Shown one piece after another: positions 1 to 6,129 of a stretch of 10,376 nucleotides of DNA. The notes beneath the pieces were generated by a model that was not told where the DNA came from, made no database searches, and saw only the letters and a program-made list of their open reading frames with translations. How positions within the stretch are numbered: the first letter of the stretch is position 1; the number at the start of each line of letters is the position of its first letter. Origin of the DNA: Caldilineaceae bacterium. Lineage in GTDB: Bacteria > Chloroflexota > Anaerolineae > Caldilineales > Caldilineaceae. The stretch lies in NCBI GenBank assembly GCA_024643705.1, contig JAHEML010000060.1, forward strand, positions 1 to 10,376, written 5' to 3'. The position numbers were made by a program, and so were the translations under genes.

Positions 1-851
1 ACGTTTGTTTCCAGGTGGTGGATGTTGCCCGTGCCCATCAAAATCACATCCAGCCCTGGCTCGTGGCGGCAGAAACGATAGGCGGCTTCGGTCAGATCAC
101 GGGCGTCGCTCTCGGCCACCACAAAGCCCAATGGGTCGTCCAGATCGATCTCGGCGGCGGGCACTTCCCCTTTTTGCACCAGATCAGCCAGCACAGCCCG
201 CAGATGATCCGGGCGGCTGAAGGCTTTGCGCACGGCAAACATGCACTCAGTGCCGATGCCCCTGGCCTGGGTGATAGGGAAGACCGTGTGGTTGGCGGTC
301 TGGTTGAGGATGTTGTAGCCAACCATCGCCACATCCCATACATCGTCGCGGAAGAGGTCCAGCATCACGCCGTGTTCGGTATCTGTGCTGAAATGCTCAC
401 TGATGGCCGTTGCGCGGATTTTGCCATGCTGCTTCAAGGTTTGCAGGGCAGGGACTAACTCGTCCAACACATGCTCTGCCTCGCCCTGCTTGGGGCCATG
501 GATGTGGTAGACATCCACATAGTCTGTACCCAACCTGCGCAGACTGGCCTCGCAACCCGCAATCAGTTCGCTGGCCGAGATAGGCGCACCGTCTTTGACC
601 GGCCCTTTTTTGGTGGAAATGAAAATTTGGTCGCGGGGGGTTCCGGCAATGGCCATGCCCACAATTTCCTCAGTCCGGTAGGCTTCGGCGGTGTCGATGT
701 AATTGATACCCAGTTCTATGGCCCGGCGTACCACAGCCACCGATTCTTCCTGGCTGTTGCCATAGGTCTGGCCCAAGCGGCTGGCCCCACCGCACCCCAT
801 GCCAACCACGCTAACCTGAAAGCCTGTACAGCCCAATGTTGTGAATTCCAT
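1..851 (-). CDS. Aldo/keto reductase, partial (C-terminus outside window)
   Basis: NAD(P)H-dependent aldo/keto reductase, a cytosolic TIM-barrel oxidoreductase acting on aldehydes, ketones or sugars. The frame reads from an ATG at 851 to the window edge without a stop, giving 283 residues; most full-length relatives have about 300-340. The start MEFTTLGCTGFQVSVVGMGCGG is the usual first strand of the family. The catalytic tetrad is visible: D53 and Y58 in IDTAEAY, K81 (or K82) in FISTKK, and H118 in YHIHG. A purine-rich GGAAGGAAG lies just upstream of the ATG and serves as ribosome binding site. The gene is divergent from the small gene at 973. The substrate cannot be read from the sequence; the sugar-transport and sugar-acid genes nearby make a sugar or sugar-acid substrate possible, which is inference only. 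Family call is secure. Confidence 0.92.
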   Translation of the reverse strand, partial: MEFTTLGCTGFQVSVVGMGCGGASRLGQTYGNSQEESVAVVRRAIELGINYIDTAEAYRTEEIVGMAIAGTPRDQIFISTKKGPVKDGAPISASELIAGCEASLRRLGTDYVDVYHIHGPKQGEAEHVLDELVPALQTLKQHGKIRATAISEHFSTDTEHGVMLDLFRDDVWDVAMVGYNILNQTANHTVFPITQARGIGTECMFAVRKAFSRPDHLRAVLADLVQKGEVPAAEIDLDDPLGFVVAESDARDLTEAAYRFCRHEPGLDVILMGTGNIHHLETN

Positions 852-873
852 GCGTCTTCCTTCCCTTTTGTGC

Positions 874-895
874 TGTTGGGAGACATTACCCAACA
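874..895. repeat. Inverted repeat in the divergent intergenic region
   Basis: TGTTGGG (874-880) and CCCAACA (889-895) form a perfect 7-bp inverted repeat with an 8-base spacer. It lies 23 bases upstream of the aldo/keto reductase ATG, so it would fall in that gene's leader or promoter. It could be an operator or a leader hairpin; the sequence alone does not decide. I could not find a convincing -35/-10 pair for either divergent gene. Confidence 0.45.
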
Positions 896-912
896 TATTT
901 ACCCAGAATAGC

Positions 913-930
913 CAGTATACTGTATCATAC
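913..930. promoter_or_regulatory. Two abutting palindromes, possible operator
   Basis: CAGTATACTG (913-922) is a perfect 10-base palindrome. GTATCATAC (922-930) is a perfect odd-length palindrome sharing the last base of the first. They sit midway between the divergent aldo/keto reductase and small-protein genes and contain -10-like hexamers on both strands (TATACT, and TATGAT on the minus strand). No matching -35 elements are evident. A regulator-binding site or overlapping divergent promoters are reasonable guesses. Confidence 0.35.
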
Positions 931-972
931 TCTCACATGCATTGATAGGCGGATTCAAAAGGAGTTTTTCCT

Positions 973-1188
973 ATGGCTGAGAACGATTCTGTTGAAATGA
1001 TTGAAGAAGTTGCGGAGGATGTGATGGAAGAGATCACGGAAGAAATTGAAGAGCTGACTGGTGCAGCGCCTTCGACTTCGGAGCCAGATGAAAAACCTGG
1101 CATGTTTGGGCAAACCCCTTCCATGTGGTTTTTGATCGATTCTGCCGTGGTGTTTTTGATCGTGTTGATTATGCGGCTTACGGCCTAA
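973..1188 (+). CDS. Small acidic single-pass membrane protein, unknown function
   Basis: 71 residues, not recognised as any named family. Residues 1-29 are strongly acidic, with hydrophobic residues every three to four positions (V7, I10, V13, V17, I21, I25, L28), predicting an amphipathic helix or coiled coil. Residues 30-50 are a flexible Pro/Ser/Gly linker. Residues 51-69 (MWFLIDSAVVFLIVLIMRL) are a membrane segment ending two residues before the C-terminus, a tail-anchored layout. One aspartate (D56) lies inside the membrane segment. The start is supported by GGAG at 961-964, 8 bases before the ATG. The acidic head would face the cytoplasm if tail-anchored. It stands alone between a divergent reductase and a palindromic element, so neighbours do not suggest a role. 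I believe it is real because of the ribosome binding site and the ordered domain layout. Confidence 0.72.
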   Translation: MAENDSVEMIEEVAEDVMEEITEEIEELTGAAPSTSEPDEKPGMFGQTPSMWFLIDSAVVFLIVLIMRLTA

Positions 1189-1194
1189 TTGCCC

Positions 1195-1227
1195 ACTGTA
1201 GAGCGGATAGGCTATCCGCTCTACAGT
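1195..1227. repeat. 33-base palindromic element (16-bp stem)
   Basis: ACTGTAGAGCGGATAG and CTATCCGCTCTACAGT are perfect reverse complements separated by one base. The element begins 7 bases after the stop codon of the small gene. As RNA it would fold into a long hairpin, but no T-run follows, so it is a poor classical terminator. Its TGTAG...CTACA ends resemble the element at 6916-6939, suggesting a dispersed palindromic repeat family. Confidence 0.75.
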
Positions 1228-1258
1228 TCCTCTTGCCCCCCCCAACAAAAAAGACTCT

Positions 1259-1287
1259 TTGACACACCCAGCCGACCCATGTATGAT
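1259..1287 (+). promoter_or_regulatory. Sigma-70-type promoter of the ABC transporter operon
   Basis: A consensus -35 TTGACA (1259-1264) and -10 TATGAT (1282-1287) are separated by exactly 17 bases. Transcription would start near 1294, giving a leader of about 110 bases before the binding-protein ATG at 1406. The inverted repeat CCCAT-N8-ATGGG (1276-1293) straddles the -10 box and could be an operator. No known riboswitch fold is apparent in the leader. Confidence 0.7.
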
Positions 1288-1405
1288 TATGGGCGTTGGT
1301 CTGCTGTGTGTTTGATTGTCCCCCTACCGCACCCATTTCTTTTGCCATTACCCAATTGCATACATCTGTCGCTCGAATCTTTCCAACCCAACCAGGAGGA
1401 GAAGT

Positions 1406-2809
1406 ATGATGCAGAAAATGTCCAAGCGATTTTTGCTGCTGCCCGTGCTATTAATGGCAGCGCTGTTATTGACGGCCTGCCCACCTGCCGCAGCGCCAGC
1501 AGCAGAAGCGCCAGCAGCAGAAGCACCTGCCGCGGCAACCGAGGCCCCGGCGGCAGAAGCTGTGGCCACCGAAGCACCGGCGGCAGAAGCCCCGGCTGCA
1601 GATGAAGGAACCTTTACCTATTGGGGTGGGCTGATCTTCTCGGATGCCGCCAACCAGATGCTGGTGGATCGCATCACCCAATGGGGAGAAGAAAAGGGCA
1701 TCAAGACCGATGTGGTGATGATCAACCAGAACGAAACAACCCAGCGCGTTTCGGCTGCCATCGAAGCAGGCACAATGCCTGATGCGTTGGACATGGGCAC
1801 GGGCTTGATTCTACAGTTGCTGGAGACCGATCAGTTGGAAGCGCTGGATGATCTGTACACTGAGATCGGTGCGGCCCATGGTGGTTGGATTCCGTCGGTG
1901 GATGCACTGACTGCCGTCCCCGCTTTCAACGGCCATCGCTATGGCATCCCCTTCGGTATCGGTGGCAACGTGCTCTATCGCCGGGCCGATGTCCTGGAAG
2001 TGGCTGGCTATGCCGAAGCCCCCAAGACTTGGGAAGAACTGAGTGAAATGGCGAAAGCCCAAAATCCGCCGGAAACCTACGGCATGGGTTTTGCCCTTTC
2101 TAATGTGGGTGATGCCAACCTGACCACTACGATGTTGCAGTCCTGGGGTGGGCGTATTGCCGACGATGAGGGCAAAAACTGCACGATCGACAGCCAGGCC
2201 ACCAAGGACTTTATGGCCTGGATCACAACAGCCTATGCCGATGGCCTCTTCCCACCCGGTTCCACCACCTGGGACGGCGCTGGCGACAACGTTGCCTACC
2301 AGTCGGGCAATGCACTCTTCATTGCCAACCCCGGCAGTGTGTACCTGTACATGCGGGACAATGACCCGGACCTGGGCAACAGCACCAAATACTCAGCCTT
2401 GCCCGGTGGCCCAGCCATGCGCATCGCCCCCATGGGCGCACCCAATGCACGGGTGATCCCCAGCACCAGTAAGCACAAAGATCTGGCGATGGACCTCTTC
2501 AAGTATCTGGCCGACGACGACTTCATGGCTGAGTATTACTACAATGCCATTTACGGTCCCGTGGCCGAGAGCTACAAGAGCGCACCCATCTTCACCGAAG
2601 GCCCTGTGCATGTGGGTCTGCTCGATTTGGTGCAGAATGGCACGCCGCCCGCCTTCCCAGATGTAGACAACGTGGCATTTGCCGAATATGGCAGCAACTT
2701 CCTGACCCCGCGTATGGTCCAGCGGGTAGTCGTGGATGGCATCAGCATCGACGACGCCATTGCCGAAACACAGACCGCCTGCCAGGCGATCTACGATAAG
2801 TACAAATAA
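1406..2809 (+). CDS. ABC transporter extracellular solute-binding lipoprotein (family 1, CUT1 sugar type)
   Basis: 467-residue substrate-binding protein of a carbohydrate ABC importer, expected to be lipid-anchored outside the cytoplasmic membrane. Residues 1-24 are a signal peptide with positive charges (K4, K7, R8) and a Leu-rich core; LLTAC gives a lipobox with C25 as the lipidated residue. Residues 26-66 are a low-complexity Ala/Pro/Glu/Thr linker, then the mature domain starts near GTFTYWGG (68-75). The length fits the SBP_bac_1 family (about 400-450) plus the linker. The frame is open further upstream, but AGGAGG at 1394-1399 selects the ATG at 1406; the adjacent ATG at 1409 is an equally possible start. 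It is the first gene of an importer operon, ahead of two permeases. Ligand not determinable; a sugar or sugar acid is likely from the family and neighbours. Confidence 0.93.
   Translation: MMQKMSKRFLLLPVLLMAALLLTACPPAAAPAAEAPAAEAPAAATEAPAAEAVATEAPAAEAPAADEGTFTYWGGLIFSDAANQMLVDRITQWGEEKGIKTDVVMINQNETTQRVSAAIEAGTMPDALDMGTGLILQLLETDQLEALDDLYTEIGAAHGGWIPSVDALTAVPAFNGHRYGIPFGIGGNVLYRRADVLEVAGYAEAPKTWEELSEMAKAQNPPETYGMGFALSNVGDANLTTTMLQSWGGRIADDEGKNCTIDSQATKDFMAWITTAYADGLFPPGSTTWDGAGDNVAYQSGNALFIANPGSVYLYMRDNDPDLGNSTKYSALPGGPAMRIAPMGAPNARVIPSTSKHKDLAMDLFKYLADDDFMAEYYYNAIYGPVAESYKSAPIFTEGPVHVGLLDLVQNGTPPAFPDVDNVAFAEYGSNFLTPRMVQRVVVDGISIDDAIAETQTACQAIYDKYK
1493..1522 (+). repeat. 15-bp tandem repeat encoding the lipoprotein linker
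   Basis: Two perfect in-frame copies of GCGCCAGCAGCAGAA (residues 30-34 and 35-39, Ala-Pro-Ala-Ala-Glu) are followed by diverged copies to about 1605. This shows the flexible linker grew by codon-level duplication. The unit is a multiple of three, so copy-number change would lengthen or shorten the linker without a frameshift. Confidence 0.8.
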
Positions 2810-2816
2810 TTGAATG

Positions 2817-2862
2817 GCTGACTGGTTGATTGGGCGTTGTATTACCCAATCAACCAGTCAGC
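2817..2862 (+). other. Intercistronic RNA hairpin between binding protein and permease genes
   Basis: GCTGACTGGTTGATTGGG (2817-2834) pairs perfectly with CCCAATCAACCAGTCAGC (2845-2862): an 18-bp stem and a 10-base loop. It starts 7 bases after the binding-protein stop and ends 25 bases before the permease ATG. No T-run follows, so full termination is not expected. In malE-malF and similar importer operons such a structure protects the upstream message from 3' decay, giving more binding protein than permease; I infer the same here. Confidence 0.8.
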
Positions 2863-2887
2863 TGTTCGACCAATCTGCGAGTATATT

Positions 2888-3805
2888 ATGGAACAAGTCG
2901 CCCCTCCACTTGCCTCGACTAAGCCAAAGCGTCGCCGTCTTTCCATGGCCCAACAAGATGGGATGCTGGGTTATTTTCTCGTTGCACCGGTCGTCATCTG
3001 TCTGCTGATTCTGGTGGTCTACCCCTTCTTTTTCGCCATTTGGATCAGCTTCACCGACCGGATGATTGGTCAGGGTGGGCGGTTTATTGGTCTTGCCAAC
3101 TATGTCTACCTCTTCAATTGGATCGACTTTCAGGCAACTGTGCGCAACACAATTGTGCTGGTGGTCAGCCTGCAATCCATGAAACTGCTGCTGGGATTGG
3201 GCATCGCACTGTTGCTCAACCAGGAAATTCGGGGACGGCAGACGTGGCGCAGCCTGATTCTGATCCCTTGGGCCATGCCTGCCTTCGTGGCATTTATCAC
3301 TTGGAAGCTACTCTTCTATCCCCAGGGGGGCGCCTTTAATTACATCCTACTCAAGACTGGCCTGGCCGCAACCCACGTGGAATTTCTCAGTTCCAAAGCG
3401 CTGGCCATGCCCAGTGTCATCACAGCCAGCTTTTGGCGGGGCTTTCCCTTTTGGGTGATCTCCTTCCTGGCTGCGCTGCAAAATGTACCCCAGGAACTCT
3501 ACGAAGCCGCGGCCATCGACGGCGCGGGTCCGTGGCAACGTTTCCGCAATGTGACAGTGCCCAGCATCCGTCATGTCGTGTTGGTGGTCGTGTTGCTTTC
3601 CACCATTTGGACTACAAATAGTTTTGAGGCGGTCTGGTTGATGACCCAAGGTGGGCCGTCTAATGCCACAATGACCTTCCCTGTGCTGGCCTATTTTGGC
3701 CTGCAAAATCTGCGTATTGCCGAGGCTGCTTCGGTTTCGGTTTCCATGCTGCCCATTTTTGGCTTTCTGGCCTTTATTGTGGCGAAGCTACTCCAGGAGG
3801 ATTAG
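2888..3805 (+). CDS. ABC transporter permease, MalF-type (CUT1)
   Basis: 305-residue inner-membrane permease, one of the two transmembrane subunits of the sugar importer. A short basic N-terminus (KPKRRR, residues 12-17) precedes the first membrane span at about 29-51; further hydrophobic spans give about six in total. The cytoplasmic EAA loop that docks the ATPase is clear: E206-A207-A208 with G212 in YEAAAIDGAG, followed by VTVPSIR. TQGGPSNATMTFP near the C-terminus is typical of MalF/UgpA-like permeases. The frame is open upstream into the hairpin, but the ATG at 2888 is the first plausible start beyond it; its ribosome binding site is weak. An internal ATG at 2945 has none either. The gene ends 3 bases before the next permease gene, whose Shine-Dalgarno sequence lies inside this one. 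Confidence 0.93.
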   Translation: MEQVAPPLASTKPKRRRLSMAQQDGMLGYFLVAPVVICLLILVVYPFFFAIWISFTDRMIGQGGRFIGLANYVYLFNWIDFQATVRNTIVLVVSLQSMKLLLGLGIALLLNQEIRGRQTWRSLILIPWAMPAFVAFITWKLLFYPQGGAFNYILLKTGLAATHVEFLSSKALAMPSVITASFWRGFPFWVISFLAALQNVPQELYEAAAIDGAGPWQRFRNVTVPSIRHVVLVVVLLSTIWTTNSFEAVWLMTQGGPSNATMTFPVLAYFGLQNLRIAEAASVSVSMLPIFGFLAFIVAKLLQED

Positions 3806-3808
3806 TCG

Positions 3809-4642
3809 ATGCTTGGTAAGCTCTCGTCGCGCCAGAAAGCGGTCTATTATCTCCTTCTCATTTTGCTGGCGGTCTTTATCCTTTTTCCCGTCTACTATAT
3901 GGTGATTGTTTCGTTAAAATTGCCCAAGGATATCTACCGCACCCCCTCTCTTCTGCCTCTCAACGCAACTATTCAGAATTACGTCGAACTTTTTACCAAA
4001 CAGAATTTTCTGCAGAATATCCGCAACAGTCTGGTGGTGGCCGGTTCTGCTACGATTATTTCTGTCTTTATCAGTTGCTTGGCCGCTTATAGCCTTGTTC
4101 GTCTGCGCTACCGCTTCCGGGATTGGATCGGGCGGTTAATTCTTTTTACGTATCTGACCCCCGGCGCTCTGCTCTTTATCCCCCTGGCCGTGATCATCGC
4201 CAAGCTGCAACTGGGCAATAAGCTGGAAGGGCTGATCTTCGTCTATCTCACATTCTCTGCTCCTCTCAGCACATGGCTGATGATGGGCTACTTCCGCAGC
4301 ATCCCCGCCGATTTGGAAGAGCAAGCAATGGTGGACGGCAGCACTCGCCTGGGCGCGCTGTTCCGCATTGTCCTCCCTCTGGCCACCCCCGGCCTGATTG
4401 CTGTCAGTGTCTTCACTTTCACCGGTGCGTGGAACGAACTGCTCTACGCGCTGATTTTCATCACCTCCCCCGCCAAGCAGACAGTCCCCGTCGCTGTGAG
4501 CTACCTGATCACAGGCGATGTTTTTCGTTGGGGGCTGATTATGGCTGGTTCTGTCTCGGCGGCTGTGCCGGTGATGATTCTCTACTATCTGGGGCAGCGC
4601 TTTGTGGTGCAGGGGTTGGCGACGGGTGCTGTGAAGGGATAG
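3809..4642 (+). CDS. ABC transporter permease, MalG-type (CUT1)
   Basis: 277-residue second permease of the importer, the usual length for MalG/UgpE-like proteins. The N-terminal span is at about 12-34 (YYLLLILLAVFILFPVYYM) and is followed by the typical periplasmic segment with NYVELF. The EAA loop appears as E171-Q172-A173 with G177, then LGALFRIVLPLATPG, the conserved ATPase contact. Five more hydrophobic spans follow, and the chain ends GQRFVVQGLATGAVKG, the normal C-terminus of this subunit. The start is fixed by AGGAGG at 3795-3800, 8 bases before the ATG and within the upstream gene, which suggests translational coupling. It is the last gene of the operon. No ATPase gene follows; CUT1 importers often share an MsmX/UgpC-type ATPase encoded elsewhere. 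Confidence 0.94.
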   Translation: MLGKLSSRQKAVYYLLLILLAVFILFPVYYMVIVSLKLPKDIYRTPSLLPLNATIQNYVELFTKQNFLQNIRNSLVVAGSATIISVFISCLAAYSLVRLRYRFRDWIGRLILFTYLTPGALLFIPLAVIIAKLQLGNKLEGLIFVYLTFSAPLSTWLMMGYFRSIPADLEEQAMVDGSTRLGALFRIVLPLATPGLIAVSVFTFTGAWNELLYALIFITSPAKQTVPVAVSYLITGDVFRWGLIMAGSVSAAVPVMILYYLGQRFVVQGLATGAVKG

Positions 4643-4693
4643 TGCAACAGAAACACACTGATTGAATGGTCGGGTTTTCGTGCCAGAAACGAA

Positions 4694-4745
4694 AAACGTG
4701 AACCGTGAGTTATCCCAACCAACTCACGGTTCACGTTTCTTTTTT
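4694..4745 (+). terminator. Strong intrinsic terminator of the importer operon
   Basis: AAACGTGAACCGTGAGTT (4694-4711) pairs perfectly with AACTCACGGTTCACGTTT (4721-4738): an 18-bp stem with a 9-base loop, followed by a T6 run at 4740-4745. It lies 51 bases past the permease stop and 48 bases from the end of the convergent dehydratase gene. The A-rich left flank would give a T-rich tail on the minus strand, so it may stop transcription from both sides. Confidence 0.9.
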
Positions 4746-4793
4746 GTCTGCGACAATAACTTTTGGGTAAATACCTGAGGCTATCTGCCCTAA

Positions 4794-5966
4794 TCAAAAC
4801 GCCAAATACGGCTCGGATGCAATCGGCGTGTAGTTGGCAGGAGGATATTTGGCAAGCACGGTCTCGTCCAGCTCCGTACCCCAGCCGGGGCCATCGGGGG
4901 GCGTGCCGTATCCATCCTCAATAATCAGCGGATTGGTCAGCACTTCCTGGTAGTAGGGCAATGAATTGAGGAAAAGCTCCTGCCGGTGGACGTTGGGAAT
5001 GCCCATATCCAGATGCAGGCTGGCAATGGTCGAGATCGGCCCGTTGGAATTGTGGGGGGCCAGGGTGACGTAATAGGTGTCGGCCATGGCTGCGATCTTC
5101 TTCAATTCGGAAAAACCTCCCGCGTGGCAGATGTCGGGCTGAATGATTTTGACCGCGTTCTGCTCCAGCAGGCCGCGGAACTCCCAGCGGGTATACAACT
5201 GCTCCCCAGTCGCCACTGGGATACGTGTGGATCGGGCAAATTCGGCCATGGCGTTAGCATTGTCGTAGAGGATCGGCTCCTCCAGCCAGGCAATGTCCAG
5301 GGGTTCCAGTAGGGGTGTCACCCGGCTGGCGCTCCACGGGTTGAGCCGGGCGCGCACGTCAACCGCGATTTCGATGTCCGGCCCCACCGCCTCGCGCACA
5401 GCCTGCACCAGACCAATCCCCCGGTTGATGCGTTCTGCCGTGATCACCTGTGCGCCGTTGAAGGGGTATATCTTCAAACAGCGGTAACCCTTCTCCACCA
5501 CCGCTTTGGCCGAATCCGCATACCACTTTCGCTCATCCTCTGCCCCGCTCTGGGGGCCGTGCGCGCTGGGTTCGCCCCGCACAAACCAGCCGTTGGCATA
5601 CAGCGGAACCCGATCCCGTACTTTGCCCCCAGCCAGCTCGTAGACCGGTACACCCAATGCCTTGCCTTTGATATCCCACAAGGCCAGGTCGATGGCGCTG
5701 ATGGCGCTGATGGTCACCGCTCCGCCGCTCCAGGTGGTGCGCCGGAAGAGGGATGTCCAGATGTGCTCGATCTGAAACGGGTCTTGCCCACGCAGGTAGA
5801 GGGCAAAAGCCTCGATCTCCGCGGCCAGGGCTGCATCTTTATACTGCAAACTGCCTTCGCCAAGGCCGGTGATGCCCGCGTCGGTGTGGACACGCACAAA
5901 GAGCCAATTGTTGCTTGGCTCGGCGTTGGCCTGCATACGGATCACTTCGATGTCGGTAATTTTCAT
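4794..5966 (-). CDS. Enolase-superfamily sugar-acid dehydratase (mandelate racemase/DgoD-like)
   Basis: 390-residue cytosolic enzyme of the mandelate racemase/muconate lactonizing group, nearest in layout to galactonate dehydratase (DgoD, about 382). Such enzymes use Mg2+ to abstract the proton next to a carboxylate and eliminate water, giving 2-keto-3-deoxy acids. The N-terminal capping domain begins MKITDIEVIRMQA. The barrel shows Mg2+ ligands D203 (AVDVRAR), E229 (WLEEPI) and E255 (TGEQLYTR), then D278 (QPDICHAGG), H305 (LAPHN) and E330. Every spacing equals DgoD D183/E209/E235/H285/E310 plus 20. However, the DgoD general acid H185 corresponds here to R205. The frame is open to 6314, but the family N-terminus fixes the ATG at 5966, with AAGGCG upstream. 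The gene is convergent with the importer and divergent from the KduD-like gene. The exact substrate is unknown. Confidence 0.9.
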   Translation of the reverse strand: MKITDIEVIRMQANAEPSNNWLFVRVHTDAGITGLGEGSLQYKDAALAAEIEAFALYLRGQDPFQIEHIWTSLFRRTTWSGGAVTISAISAIDLALWDIKGKALGVPVYELAGGKVRDRVPLYANGWFVRGEPSAHGPQSGAEDERKWYADSAKAVVEKGYRCLKIYPFNGAQVITAERINRGIGLVQAVREAVGPDIEIAVDVRARLNPWSASRVTPLLEPLDIAWLEEPILYDNANAMAEFARSTRIPVATGEQLYTRWEFRGLLEQNAVKIIQPDICHAGGFSELKKIAAMADTYYVTLAPHNSNGPISTIASLHLDMGIPNVHRQELFLNSLPYYQEVLTNPLIIEDGYGTPPDGPGWGTELDETVLAKYPPANYTPIASEPYLAF

Positions 5967-6026
5967 TGACGTGTTCGCCTTTTTGTGGAATGAGGATTGT
6001 CGTGAGTTGCCCGATGGGGTGAGTCG

Positions 6027-6054
6027 ATTGTACAAGTAGTGTGTGATGTGGAAA
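6027..6054 (-). promoter_or_regulatory. Possible promoter of the dehydratase gene
   Basis: Read on the minus strand, TTTCCA (6049-6054) and TACAAT (6027-6032) are 16 bases apart and would start transcription near 6020, about 55 bases before the dehydratase ATG. The -10 box is good and the -35 box weak (four of six). The -10 overlaps the palindrome TTGTACAA (6028-6035), a possible regulator site. I saw no convincing promoter for the divergent gene at 6130. Confidence 0.35.
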
Positions 6055-6129
6055 AATGTATGCCCATAGAATCTGCCAAATCCGTTTTCATCCGCGCGAT
6101 CTGCGTTCCCACCTACCCTGGAGTTCCCC

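Noticed and set aside
15..911. Plus-strand frames at 15-458 and 471-911
   Set aside because: They are antisense to the aldo/keto reductase, whose catalytic residues are all present on the minus strand.
955..1248. Minus-strand frames across the small-protein gene
   Set aside because: The plus-strand frame has a ribosome binding site and a sensible domain order; the minus frames have neither.
1316..1405. Upstream open extension of the binding-protein frame
   Set aside because: It would bury the signal peptide behind about 30 residues and ignores AGGAGG placed just before 1406.
2819..2834. TGACTGGTTGA similarity of the intercistronic hairpin to the TetR operator
   Set aside because: Only one half-site matches and the second arm is absent; chance similarity is the simpler reading.
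4675..4695. Small inverted repeat TTTTCGT-N7-ACGAAAA before the terminator
   Set aside because: AT-rich 7-bp stem that overlaps the terminator arm by two bases; too weak to call an attenuator.
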